Assembly (NCBI GenBank): GCA_963678675.1 | Contig: OY783197.1 | Span: 9,985,647 to 10,049,646, forward strand | DNA from: Xiphydria camelus | Taxonomy: Eukaryota > Arthropoda > Insecta > Hymenoptera > Xiphydriidae | Length of the DNA: 64,000 nt | Direction of reading: 5' to 3' | Part shown: positions 45,567 to 54,523 of the stretch, piece after piece | How positions within the stretch are numbered: the stretch's first letter is position 1 | Layout of the letters: each line of letters begins with the position of its first letter | The notes under the pieces: generated by a model | The model's database searches: none | Seen by the model: the letters and a program-made list of their open reading frames with translations, nothing else | What the model was told of the DNA's origin: nothing | Position numbers and translations under genes: made by a program

Positions 45567-46333
45567 AGTAGTTAAGCTAGGACAGTTCTGGGCCACCCTG
45601 GGGACCCTAGACTTATCCCCATCCCCTCCTAGGGACCCTAGCCTTACCCCCACTCCCGGAGCGCCGCCATTGGTAGCCTAACCCCGCCCCCGGAGTGCCG
45701 CCATTGGTAGCCTAACCTTACCCCCCCACTCGGTCACCCCCACGCCCACCTGGGGATCCTAGCCTTACCCCCACTCCTAGAGCGCCGCCATTGCTAGTCT
45801 AACCTTACCCCCACTTCTATAGCGTCGCCATTGCTAGTCTAACCTTACCCCCCCCCCCCCAACCCCCGGTTACCCCCACGCCCACCTGGGGACCCTAGCC
45901 TTACTCCCACTCCTAGAGCGCCGCCATTGCTAGTCTAACCTTACCCCCACGCCCACCTGGGGACCCTAGCCTTACCCCCACTCCCGGAGCGCCGCCATTG
46001 CTAGCCTAACCTTACCCCCACTCCGCCCAACCGATCCACGCGAGCGATGACGTCACAAGGCGCGCACGCGCACGCGCACACGCAGATGCGAGCCTCACCG
46101 GTCCTCCGACCGCGAATCTCGCGGATCCCCTAGCCTTACCACCAATCCCGAGGCTCCGCCATTGCTTGTCTAACCTTAACCCCACCCCCGAGGCGCCGCC
46201 ATTGCTAACCTAGCCTTACGCCACACTCGAGGCGCAGCCATTGCTATCCTAACCTTACCCCTACTCCCGGAGCAGAGCCGTTGCCCCCAACCCATCCCAC
46301 CCCCACCCCGGCCCGTGCGAGCGATGACGTCAT
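45567..46333. repeat. Maverick left TIR
   Basis: C-rich on the plus strand. Made of irregular repeats of GCGCCGCCATTG(C/G)TAG, CCTAACCTTACCCCCACTCC and CGCCCACCTGGGGACCCTAG, with a C13 run at about 45847. Includes TGACGTCA at 46048-46055 and 46325-46332. Extra diverged repeats of the same type continue to about 46496. Confidence 0.9.
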
Positions 46334-46602
46334 AGCCCGCGCACGCGCTCATGCAAGCCTCACCGGTCCTCCGACCTCGAATTTCGCGGATCCCCTAGCC
46401 TAACCACCAATCCCGAGGCTCCGCCATTGCTAGTCTAACCTTAACCCCACCCCCGAGGTGCCGCCATTGCTAACCTAGCCTTACGCCACACTCGAGGACT
46501 GTGCATCAGACCCAGGTGACTGAAGATGTAACCCTATAAATGAATGTAAATATAGGTGTGGCTGGATAAGATTACGATTCTATAAATATGAATTTGGAGG
46601 AA

Positions 46603-47520
46603 TTATTTATTTATCCAACTGTTGTGTGAATCATTGAAACCCAACCACTTTACAAATAGTCTATTTCCGCGTCTCTTGAGCACCCGCTCCACGAGGTAGA
46701 TGTCGGGATGTTTGACCGCGGCGAGTTCTTCCTCGTAGAAAGCACCCTCGATGGGTTGATCCTGGTAATCCTTCAACCGGTACGTGACTGGATCGGTGCT
46801 CTTTACCCCAGCGACGGTGAATATCTCCGTTGTCCAGTTGGGTGTGTAACCCTTCTCGAAGACGTGCTTGTACTTGCTGACACGTACTTTATCACCGAAT
46901 CGGAACTTTGGCTTCTTCCGCGTTCCCGCATTATGATTCTTGTACACGCGTTGCAACAGCTCTTGGGCGTTTCGAGCGGTGACCTCGCGCGGTTTCATCC
47001 CGATGGTTCGATGTTTGCTGTCGTTGTAGGCGGACACCAAGTCGGGTAAAATATCTGTCCACTTGTAATTTCCGCGTAGACTGAATTGCATCCACATCTT
47101 GCTCTTCAGGGTGCGATTGAAACGCTCACAGATGGACGCTTTCAGGTTGCTGAAGGTCGAATACAGGTTGATGCCGTGTCGCTGCATGAGAGCCTCAAAC
47201 TTGGTGTTGTAGAATTCCTTGCCAGAGTCGACTTGCAGGTTCTTCGGTGTACGGCCTTGCTCGAGAACAGTTTTCATAGCGGCCGTAACGTCATTGGCAT
47301 TCTTGCTCTTGGTTGGCACGGCCCAGGCAAATTTCGAAAATACATCGATAACCGTCAGCAGAAAGTGATATCCTCCGTTAGCTCTCGCGTAAGCCGACAT
47401 GTCGACGAGATCCGCTTGCCAAGTCTCGTCCAGGCCGCGAACGTCAACTCGCCGACGTGGAAAATTTCTTCGTGCAGGCTTGTGAAGTTCCGTCACCACA
47501 GCTAACTTCTCTTCGTCCAT
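46603..47520 (-). CDS. Maverick integrase (retroviral type) with chromodomain
   Basis: 305 residues, ATG at 47520. The RNase-H-fold catalytic core shows Asp in WQADLVDM (about 37), Asp in LQVDSGKEF (about 98) and Glu in SICERFNRTL (about 132), a DDE set. It inserts the element and makes the 6-bp duplication. A chromodomain-like end (YLVERVLKRRGNRLFVKWLG, about 272 onward) would bind chromatin. The N-terminal zinc-finger region of longer family members is absent, so it is either short or the start is lost. The frame is otherwise intact. Its ATG overlaps the end of the neighbouring coiled-coil gene (47502-47918). Homology is by family knowledge; activity is unproven. Confidence 0.9.
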   Translation of the reverse strand: MDEEKLAVVTELHKPARRNFPRRRVDVRGLDETWQADLVDMSAYARANGGYHFLLTVIDVFSKFAWAVPTKSKNANDVTAAMKTVLEQGRTPKNLQVDSGKEFYNTKFEALMQRHGINLYSTFSNLKASICERFNRTLKSKMWMQFSLRGNYKWTDILPDLVSAYNDSKHRTIGMKPREVTARNAQELLQRVYKNHNAGTRKKPKFRFGDKVRVSKYKHVFEKGYTPNWTTEIFTVAGVKSTDPVTYRLKDYQDQPIEGAFYEEELAAVKHPDIYLVERVLKRRGNRLFVKWLGFNDSHNSWINK

Positions 47521-47918
47521 CGGTCCTCCAGTGCTTTCAATCTGGCGTCCAACTGGTTAATGAGTTCGGAACTGCGCAACGTCAACTCTTCAAAGCTCAC
47601 GTTGTCCACACGTTGTTTCTTCAAATTCTCCCGAAAGTTGGAATCGAGAACTTGAACGATTGCATTGACACTATCGATTTCGCTTCGCATGGCCGTTGTG
47701 ATCTGGTATATGGTACGAATTTCCTGTCGTATCAGACTCTGCATGACGCTCAATGTAACTGCATCATGCTGCTGTGTGGGATGGGCGACATTGCACAGTC
47801 TCTTGTTCTCCACGTCGTACTGCCCATCGGTAGTAAATTTGAATCCCGCACCAGCAGGTCCCGGGGGACCGCGTCCACTCCTGCTGTTCAACTGTCTTCC
47901 GAACACGTCAATGCTCAT
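47502..47918 (-). CDS. Maverick coiled-coil protein with collagen-like motif
   Basis: 138 residues, ATG at 47918, chosen because the start MSIDVFGRQLNSRSGR is typical of this Maverick gene and the longer upstream extension overlaps the next gene. Residues 17-24 are a GPPGPAG collagen-like turn, followed by GFKFTTDGQYDVENKRLCNV. The rest (LIRQEIRTIYQITTAMRSEI, then LDSNFRENLKKQ and QLDARLKALEDRW) is strongly helical and heptad-like. A trimeric fibre or tail-like structural role is an inference from this layout. It overlaps the integrase start by 19 bases and lies 34 bases after the DUF8207-like gene on the same strand. Confidence 0.7.
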   Translation of the reverse strand: MSIDVFGRQLNSRSGRGPPGPAGAGFKFTTDGQYDVENKRLCNVAHPTQQHDAVTLSVMQSLIRQEIRTIYQITTAMRSEIDSVNAIVQVLDSNFRENLKKQRVDNVSFEELTLRSSELINQLDARLKALEDRWTKRS

Positions 47919-47952
47919 GATGGTACTGATGAAGGAACGTCGCGCCACACCG

Positions 47953-48861
47953 CTAATAAATGATGTCGGCTTCACGCAATTCCTCGATGATGGATATGAT
48001 CTCGTTGGAGTGACCAGAGTTACCGGCAGCCTGAGACGCCAGGAGCAGACGAAGGCGATCCACGAGTTCGTTGGGATCATCCCAGTACGTGTAATCCACA
48101 CGTTTGCCACTCTCGGCGACCATGTATCGTGGCAGTCTCGCTCCTCCGCGTTTCGGCGACTCAGCGTGGTAACCGATAGCTCTCGCGATAATGCTGTTGA
48201 ACTTGATGCTCTTGCTATCGCGTATCAGTCCACTCTCGGTATAATACTTTCTGTGCGCATTCGTCGCAAGGATGATTTTTCCATAATTGTTCAGATCATC
48301 CCGACTCACGAGGGTCTCGTCGGGCGTCTTCTTGAGCAGTAACTCGATCAGACCTCTGGTGTTAGGATAAACTACGTCACCCACGCGAATGAGATTACGT
48401 TCGAAGACTATCGGAGAATTGCCAATCATCAACCGCCCTCCGGGTAGCTCGCGCACGCCGTAAATCGTGTCCTGATCTTTCTTTTCCAGCTTCCCCAAGT
48501 CTTCCTCTTCATCCTCCACCACCTCCTCATCCTCCACCTCCTCCTCCTCCTCCTCCTCCTCCTCCACCTCCTCCTCCTCCACCTCCTCCTCCTCCTCAAC
48601 GTCACCCGTTATCGTCCGGAAGGATACATCGTCTTCCTCCGACAGCGGCTCCTCCTTCTCCTGCTTCGGTTCAGTCTTAACGGGTGCCACGGACCGAACC
48701 AATTTCTCCAGGGGAGTCACCATAGGTTTGAAGACTTCACTCATCACGCGCTCGGTCCTCTCTCTGCCCATTTTTATCATTCGATGCTTTCGTCGAATCG
48801 CGTCACTGGCTTTCACGATTTGACGTAAAACGTCCTTCTCCTTGCGTATCTCACTGTGCAT
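47953..48861 (-). CDS. Maverick DUF8207-like protein with glutamate-rich linker
   Basis: 302 residues from the ATG at 48861. The N-terminal quarter is basic and helical (AIRRKHRMIKMGRERTERVM). A long Glu/Asp run (about residues 85-125), encoded by CTC/CTT repeats on the plus strand, links to a conserved C-terminal domain. That domain shows DTIYGVRELPGGRLMIGNSP, YPNTRGLIELLLKKTPD, ATNAHRKYYT and a basic RGGARLPRY stretch. This C-terminal pattern is common in insect Mavericks (DUF8207 by my recollection); its function is unknown. The frame is open, the acidic linker may be expanded by slippage, and it is the first of three leftward genes. Confidence 0.75.
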   Translation of the reverse strand: MHSEIRKEKDVLRQIVKASDAIRRKHRMIKMGRERTERVMSEVFKPMVTPLEKLVRSVAPVKTEPKQEKEEPLSEEDDVSFRTITGDVEEEEEVEEEEVEEEEEEEEEVEDEEVVEDEEEDLGKLEKKDQDTIYGVRELPGGRLMIGNSPIVFERNLIRVGDVVYPNTRGLIELLLKKTPDETLVSRDDLNNYGKIILATNAHRKYYTESGLIRDSKSIKFNSIIARAIGYHAESPKRGGARLPRYMVAESGKRVDYTYWDDPNELVDRLRLLLASQAAGNSGHSNEIISIIEELREADIIY

Positions 48862-48922
48862 GTTGACGTGATCGGATGCAAGAGTCAACTGATCAACACT
48901 TCAACAATCACTGCATATTTAT

Positions 48923-49036
48923 CAGGTTCACGAAGCAGTCAAAACCCCTTCTGATCTATTTCCGCATCTCTTGAGCACCCGCTCCACGAGGTAGACGTCG
49001 GGATGTTTGACCGTGGCGAGTTCTTCCTCGTGGAGA
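48923..49036. other. patch of shuffled Maverick gene ends
   Basis: 48923-48951 is the inverse of the last ATPase-proper segment (AGGTTCACGAAGCAGTCAAA matches about 50060-50085 reversed). It is joined directly to a second copy of the integrase 3' end (CTCTTGAGCACCCGCTCCAC, as at about 46676). Two gene ends that lie kilobases apart are thus side by side, as expected from template switching during deletion. Confidence 0.8.
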
Positions 49037-49039
49037 ACA

Positions 49040-49310
49040 TCAGAGATATATCTGGGGTGTATCCTCAGAGATACATCTGGGGTGTATCCTCAGAGATACA
49101 TCTGGGGTGTATCCTCAGAGATACATCTGGGGTGTATCCTCAGATACATCTGGGGTGTATCCTCAGAGATACATCTGGGGTGTATCCTCAGAGATACATC
49201 TGGGGTGTATCCTCAGAGATACATCTGCGGTGTATCCTCAGAGATACATCTGGGGTGTATCCTCAGAAATATATCTTCGGTGTATCCTCAGAGATACATC
49301 TTAAAATTTT
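49040..49310. repeat. 25-bp tandem repeat inside the Maverick
   Basis: About ten copies of AGAGATACATCTGGGGTGTA plus TCCTC. Copies 4-5 lack AG and the last ones drift. It lies between the shuffled patch and the ATPase. It keeps several frames open (YIWGVSSEIHLGC-type peptides), which I do not regard as coding. Confidence 0.9.
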
Positions 49311-49380
49311 GATTTAAATCCAGGGTGTAACTGAATGATCAATCTATATAAACGCGCAACTTATAGCCCTCGCACCAGTC

Positions 49381-50283
49381 ATGACAGAACTACGATTCGA
49401 CCAACAGTCTACGAGGCTGCCCGTGGTGAACTTTGATGAGCTCGCGCAACGGAGTGCCGAGAAGAAGATGAAGTAGCACGGTGATATGCTGCCAAATAGC
49501 GTGCGGGCAGTGTTTTGCGGGCCATCCAATTGCGGCAAGACGAACGCGCTGCTCACCCTCGTGACACACCCCGATGGACTGAGATTCGAGAACGTATACG
49601 TCTACTCGAAATCGCTCAATCAGCCCAAGTACAGGTTCCTGGAAAAAGTGCTCGATTCGGTGGACGGTGTCGAGTATCTTGCTTTCAACGAGCACGAGCA
49701 GGTGATGTCGCCGGAAGAGACACGTCCAAACTCGATAATGATCTTCGACGATATCGCTTGCGAGAATCAAGACAATATCAGAGCCTTTTTCTGCATGGGT
49801 CGACACAGGGATGTCGACTGCTTCTACCTCTGTCAGACGTACGCTCGTATTCCCAAACACCTGGTGCGCGATAACGTCAACCTGCTGGTGCTCTTCCGGC
49901 AGGATGACATGAATCTCCGACACGTTTACGACGATCACGTGAACACGGATATGCCTTACGCGAAGTTCAAGGACATATGCTCTGCTTGCTGGAATGCCGA
50001 CAAGTACGGATTCGTTGTCATCGACAAGGACCGGGAGCTCAACGAAGGCAGATACAGGAGGGGTTTCGACTGCTTCGTGAACCTGACAAATGCGATTGTA
50101 TCAAGACCCGAAAATGACTGCAGTCTTGATAAGTTAGACCATTTTCCCATATATGGACAAAAAGGTAGATGTAGAAACTGCAAATCAGGTCAGACACAAG
50201 TATTTTGCAGAAAATGCAATGTAAGACTATGTTTTGCACTTAACAGAAACTGCTTTGCGGATTTTCATACTATATTCTCATAA
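49381..50283 (+). CDS. Maverick packaging ATPase fused to a piggyBac-type Cys-rich tail
   Basis: The family start is at ATG 49381, but codon 32 is TAG (49474-49476). Translation would resume at ATG 49486, giving 265 residues. Walker A is GPSNCGKT (residues 11-18) and Walker B is SIMIFDDIA, followed by FFCMGRHRDVDCFYLCQTYA: an FtsK/HerA-type DNA-packaging ATPase of virus-like Mavericks. The usual end, GFDCFV, falls near residue 195. Instead of stopping, the frame continues about 65 residues with RCRNC, FCRKC, LCF and NCFADFH. This C-x2-C-x8-C-x2-C-x4-C-x6-C-x4-H layout is that of piggyBac transposase tails. The junction is more AT-rich than the ATPase. Whether the fusion is expressed is unknown. 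Confidence 0.85.
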
Positions 50284-50600
50284 AATTTATAGAGTTTATT
50301 GAGACTAATAAAAAATGTATAAGATGAAATGCCCATCCATGGAACGGTTTTTGAGATATTTCCGCTCAAAGTCGTCGATGTCGCATACATCACCGGGTGC
50401 CGAGAGGCAGAGGCGGTCCACGACCCATGATCAAGGATTGCATTTATTGTCGAAAAGCCTAATTTTTTTTTAGCAATAAAGGTAAAAGAATAAAATGTTG
50501 GCTCATTATTTAAACTACGATTCCCCGATGGTAGAATAGTTAACGGAAGAAGAAGAAGAAGAAATGCTTTAATACGTAGCAGCAAGTCTGAACCTGCACG
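50284..50600. other. 3' flank of the ATPase, inside the Maverick
   Basis: AT-rich, with AATAAAA about 25 bases after the stop (possible poly-A signal). A GC-richer block follows, with GTCGATGTCGCATACATCAC and a GAAGAAGAAGAAG run. No supported gene. Confidence 0.4.
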
Positions 50601-50938
50601 CATGACGTCACCATGATTCCGATAACATCCTCTTATTTAAGCAAAGACGTTGTGGTGGTAGAGGTGAGGTGGTGGGGGTAAACGGGTTCGTGCCTGTCGA
50701 GAAGCTATGACGTCATCGCTCAGGAATGTGACGCGCGCGGATCGGTCGAAACTGTACAGTAGCGCGGAGCAAGTCTGAACCTGCATGCATTCCAAGGTCT
50801 GTCAACTGCGCAGTAGCGATGCTATGACGTCATCGCTCAGGAATGTGACGGGGTCGAAACTGTACAGCAGCGCGGAGCAAGTCTGAACCTATATGCATTC
50901 CAAGGTCTGTCAACTGCGCAGTAGCGACGCGATAAGGC
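50590..50938. repeat. subterminal 116-bp tandem repeats with CRE motifs
   Basis: Units contain TATGACGTCATCGCTCAGGA, GGTCGAAACTGTACAG, GCGCGGAGCAAGTCTGAACC and CAAGGTCTGTCAACTGCGCA. Full units start at 50708 and 50825, with a partial before and the TIR after. TGACGTCA occurs at 50623, 50708, 50825 and 50940. Confidence 0.8.
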
Positions 50939-51705
50939 ATGACGTCATCGCTCGCACGGGCCGGAGTGGGGGTGGGATGGGTTGGGGGCAACGGCTCTGC
51001 TCCGGGAGTAGGGGTAAGGTTAGGGTAGCAATGGCTGCGCCTCGAGTGTGGCGTAAGGCTAGGTTAGCAATGGCGGCGCCTCGGGGGTGGGGTTAAGGTT
51101 AGACAAGCAATGGCGGAGCCTCGGGATTGGTGGTAAGGCTAGGGGATCCGCGAGATTCGCGGTCGGAGGACCGGTGAGGCTCACATGTGCGTGTGCGCGC
51201 CTTGTGACGTCATCGCTCGCGTGGATCGGTTGGGCGGAGTGGGGGTAAGGTTAGGCTAGCAATGGCGGCGCTCCGGGAGTGGGGATAAGGCTAGGGTCCC
51301 CAGGTGGGCGTGGGGGTAATCGGGGGTGGGGGTAAGGTTAGACTAGCAATGGCGGCGCTCTAGGAGTGGGGGTAAGGCTAGGGTCCCCAGGTGGGCGTGG
51401 GGGTAACCGGGGGTTGGGGGGGGGTAAGGTTAGACTAGCAATGGCGACGCTATAGAAGTGGGGGTAAGGTTAGACTAGCAATGGCGGCGCTCTAGGAGTG
51501 GGGGTAAGGCTAGGGTCCCCAGGTGGGCGTGGGGGTAACCGAGTGGGGGGGGTAAGGTTAGGCTACCAACGGCGGCACTCCGGGGGCGGGGTTAGGCTAC
51601 CAATGGCGGCGCTCCGGGAGTGGGGGTAAGGCTAGGGTCCCTAGGAGGGATGGGGATAAGTCTAGGGTCCCCAGGGTGGCCCAGAACTGTCCTAGCTTAA
51701 CTACT
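50939..51705. repeat. Maverick right TIR
   Basis: Inverse of 45567-46333. G-rich on the plus strand, with several runs of four or more G (AACCGGGGGTTGGGGGGGGG near 51412). TGACGTCA at 50940-50947 and 51205-51212. Differs from the left TIR by small insertions, deletions and substitutions. Confidence 0.9.
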
Positions 51706-52467
51706 CTCGGGTGATGGGTATTCCAAAAGAGGTAAAGTTGATACTAAACATCGGACGCTGTAAGCTGACTTGCTAGTGTATGCTTCGCAACTGGAATATC
51801 ATCGCAGGAATAATTTGTCTACGATTAGTCACAATCATTGATTGCTGCCCCCTACGATCAACAATTCGTACAAGGTAAATACTTTGAAAGAAGTGAAAGT
51901 TATTTAAAGCAGGAATAGTTGAAATGAAAAGCGCATATTGCAATGAAAATACCGTGGGTGAAAGGCGCTCGGTGATAAGTTCGACAATGTCTGATGTCGA
52001 TCGACTCATTTTCTTCAGAATAGGACAGAAGTTACATCCTCTTTGTTTGCACCTTATGAAAGGGAACATGCAAGAAAACCGTCAAAAACTTCATGAAAAT
52101 CTTGTAACCTACTCGTTCTGCAGTAATTACTTACTTAATCGCTGGAAGTTGAAGCCACAGTTATGGACATCGATTTGTAAACACTTGGGGAAACTCATCG
52201 AAGAAACCCGAATAATTATTTATCACTTCTACACATTATTCAGTATTATTTACAAATTAACAATTTCGAAGTTAGAGACTTCGATCTCCCGAATGAGGTT
52301 GGCTGGGCAAAACTGAAGCAGATTGCGCCACCGAGCCAAACACCCGCGGGCAAATTAAAACGGTTATAATATATTATTGATGCTGCACTAATGTGACTAA
52401 TGTGACTGGTAAAAAAAATTGTAAAAATGAATTACAAAATAAAATTCAAATACAATCCCCATATGTA

Positions 52468-52791
52468 CTATAAATATACATATTTAATTAAATCAGAAAT
52501 GTTCATAAATTGGCTGACAGTACTGCATTGCCATACTTCGGAATGGGAATACAGTACTGTCAGCCAATTTATGTGAACACGCTCTAAATAATTTTCATTT
52601 TTACCTGCATCACCGCTAAAAGTTATTAATTGATCAGAAGTAAAATGAACTTCGCATAATCCTTTTCTATGACGAGGTGCATATTTTAAGAAATCGAGCC
52701 ACTTTTGACGAATATCTTTCGATTTTTTTACAGAAGGAACCAAGAACCTTGATTTATTTTTACAACTCGGTACTGCACTCGAAAAAACCAT
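52468..52791 (-). pseudogene. THAP-domain frame, right arm, first ligand lost
   Basis: Mirror copy of 40047-40370. It opens MVFSSAVPSCKNKSRF, with Ser replacing the first zinc-binding Cys. CEVHF and the KWLDFL helix remain. The C-terminal part differs by small changes in the hairpin. With a ligand gone, zinc binding should fail. Confidence 0.65.
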
Positions 52792-53114
52792 TTTATATTA
52801 CATTTTTTATTTCAATTTCACTACATATAGATTCATAAATTAAGGTTATATTTTCATTCTTTACTCCTGCAATGCCTACTATGAAGTAGGCTGCCATATT
52901 GATATATCGATACCATCGATACCTTACTTTGAAAATTTCATAAGTGCAATTTTTTTCAAAAATTGCACTTCGAGGTTTTCAAAGCAAGGTTTCGATATTT
53001 CAAATCAGGCGGTCAAAAAGGGTGTTTAGCTCTGTGGCGCCGAAGTTTACTTCCTCGACCACCAGCCAACCTAATTGACAGCTACCGGCAGATCAGAGGC
53101 CCCTTTCTCGAACT

Positions 53115-53290
53115 CGCTCGTATCTTTGCGTGCACGCATCTTAGCGAATAGACCAATCAGGATCAAGTATTCCGTATCAAGGAACGTATACGCATCTTAG
53201 CGAGTAGATTAATCAGGACCCCCACCACAACGGAATACTTGATCCTGATTGGTCTATTCGCTTAGATGCGTATACGTAACTTTGCGAGTG
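53115..53290. repeat. GACCAATCAGGATCAAG repeat cluster, right arm
   Basis: Three units in alternating orientation, the mirror of 39540-39710, with CCACAACGGAATACTTGATC and ACGTATACGCATCTTAGC. Confidence 0.7.
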
Positions 53291-53784
53291 ACTTGAGAAA
53301 TTTATTTACGAGTAAGGGCAAAATTTCAGCGGTGCATGCAAAAGGATTTCTTAAAACTATTCCAACGTCTCGAGTTAATATGTAACAACATATATACTGT
53401 CATAAGTAGTATCTTTACATGTGATGAAACAATTTGTCACGGTTATTGGAAGAGTATACTTATTGTTAGAGTTAAAGGTAAAATGTCTACATGTGGATTT
53501 CTGAAGACGACCAAGATATAAAAAAAATCCGATGGCCTGTAAATTCGAAAGCGGTATGTTTTATTTCTCCAAAATACTAAAGCAAAGTGAAAAATATAAG
53601 GGCACTCTAGTTTATAAATCCCTTTCAAAATATCACGAGAATAAATCAAAAGTAACGTGGTTATAATTAATTAGCTCGTATCGGTATAAAATGTGAGATT
53701 TTAATTTGGTGGTAATAAAAAGCTATTCTCCTACATGTAGGTACGTATTCTCCTCATGAATAAATTCCAAAAAGTAATGAAATC

Positions 53785-54517
53785 CCCCCACAAAAACAGA
53801 TTCTCTGTAAAAAAAGGCGGCATGTTCATTCAGTGCCAACAAAAATTGATACGTAAAATACTCTCCAAAAAAGATTTGAAATCAATTAAGATCGCCATGT
53901 TCAAGATTTATGTATAAAAAGTAAAAGGCATCATTTGAAAGGAAAATTATTATAACTCGTTACTAAAAAATTCGACTAAAAAAATTTAGGTATAAACAAA
54001 TTTTCATAAAAAAGAACTTGCCGCGTTTTTTCCTTCAAAATAAAAAATTTACAGAGAATTACATTCGATGTTCATGCACTTATGAGATATTTTAAATAAA
54101 TTCATACACTCTTATATGATACCACCAGTATACCGAACGTCGCACGAGAAACCGATCAGGCGGGGGCCTTCTGAATTTCTCTGAATTTGACTTCGGCAGT
54201 GCAATTTATGAATCACTCTAGCACCGTCCAAGCACTGCAAATTATTCGGTATAGTGGACAAAATATGAAAACTTAAACGCGGCAAGTTCTTTTTTATGAA
54301 AATTTGTTTATACCTAAATTTTTTAGTCGAATTTTTTAGTAACGAGTTACAATAATTTTCCTTTCAAATGGTGCCTTTTACTTTTTATACATAAATCTTG
54401 AACATGGCGATCTTAATTGATTTCAAATCTTTTTTGGAGAGTATTTTACGTATCAATTTTTGTTGGCACTGAATGAACATGCCGCCTTTTTTTACAGAGA
54501 ATCTGTTTTTGTGGGGG
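53785..54517. repeat. foldback FB-A, intact copy in the right arm
   Basis: Mirror of 38316-39049. It ends in GTTTTTGTGGGGG directly against the polymerase remnant, marking the outer edge of the palindrome. Confidence 0.75.
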
Positions 54518-54523
54518 TCTGTA

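Larger units (their letters stand above)
45567..51705. mobile_element. internally deleted Maverick/Polinton, 6.14 kb
   Basis: Ends are AGTAGTTAAGCTAGGACAGT and its inverse, with TIRs of 767 bp (45567-46333 and 50939-51705). The flanking CTCGGG hexamer (45561-45566, 51706-51711) is a 6-bp target duplication, and the AG...CT termini are those of Mavericks. Inside, leftward: integrase, coiled-coil protein, DUF8207-like protein. Rightward: packaging ATPase. Missing relative to full elements (15-20 kb): DNA polymerase, protease and capsid genes. It could move only with proteins from another copy. Confidence 0.92.
43786..54517. repeat. giant palindrome, right arm (4.6 kb plus Maverick)
   Basis: Mirror of 38316-42915. 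Segment 43786-45566 and segment 51712-54517 are continuous in the left arm; the Maverick 45567-51705 and one CTCGGG copy intervene. Beyond 54517 the arm stops and DNA-polymerase debris begins. Confidence 0.85.

Noticed and set aside
46708..48342. Plus-strand frames opposite the Maverick genes
   Set aside because: They are antisense shadows of integrase, coiled-coil and DUF8207-like genes, without domain similarity.
49003..49317. Repeat proteins of about 100 residues (YIWGVSSEIHLGC type)
   Set aside because: They are the three-frame reading of a 25-bp tandem repeat; the unit length is not a multiple of three, so periodicity is at DNA level.
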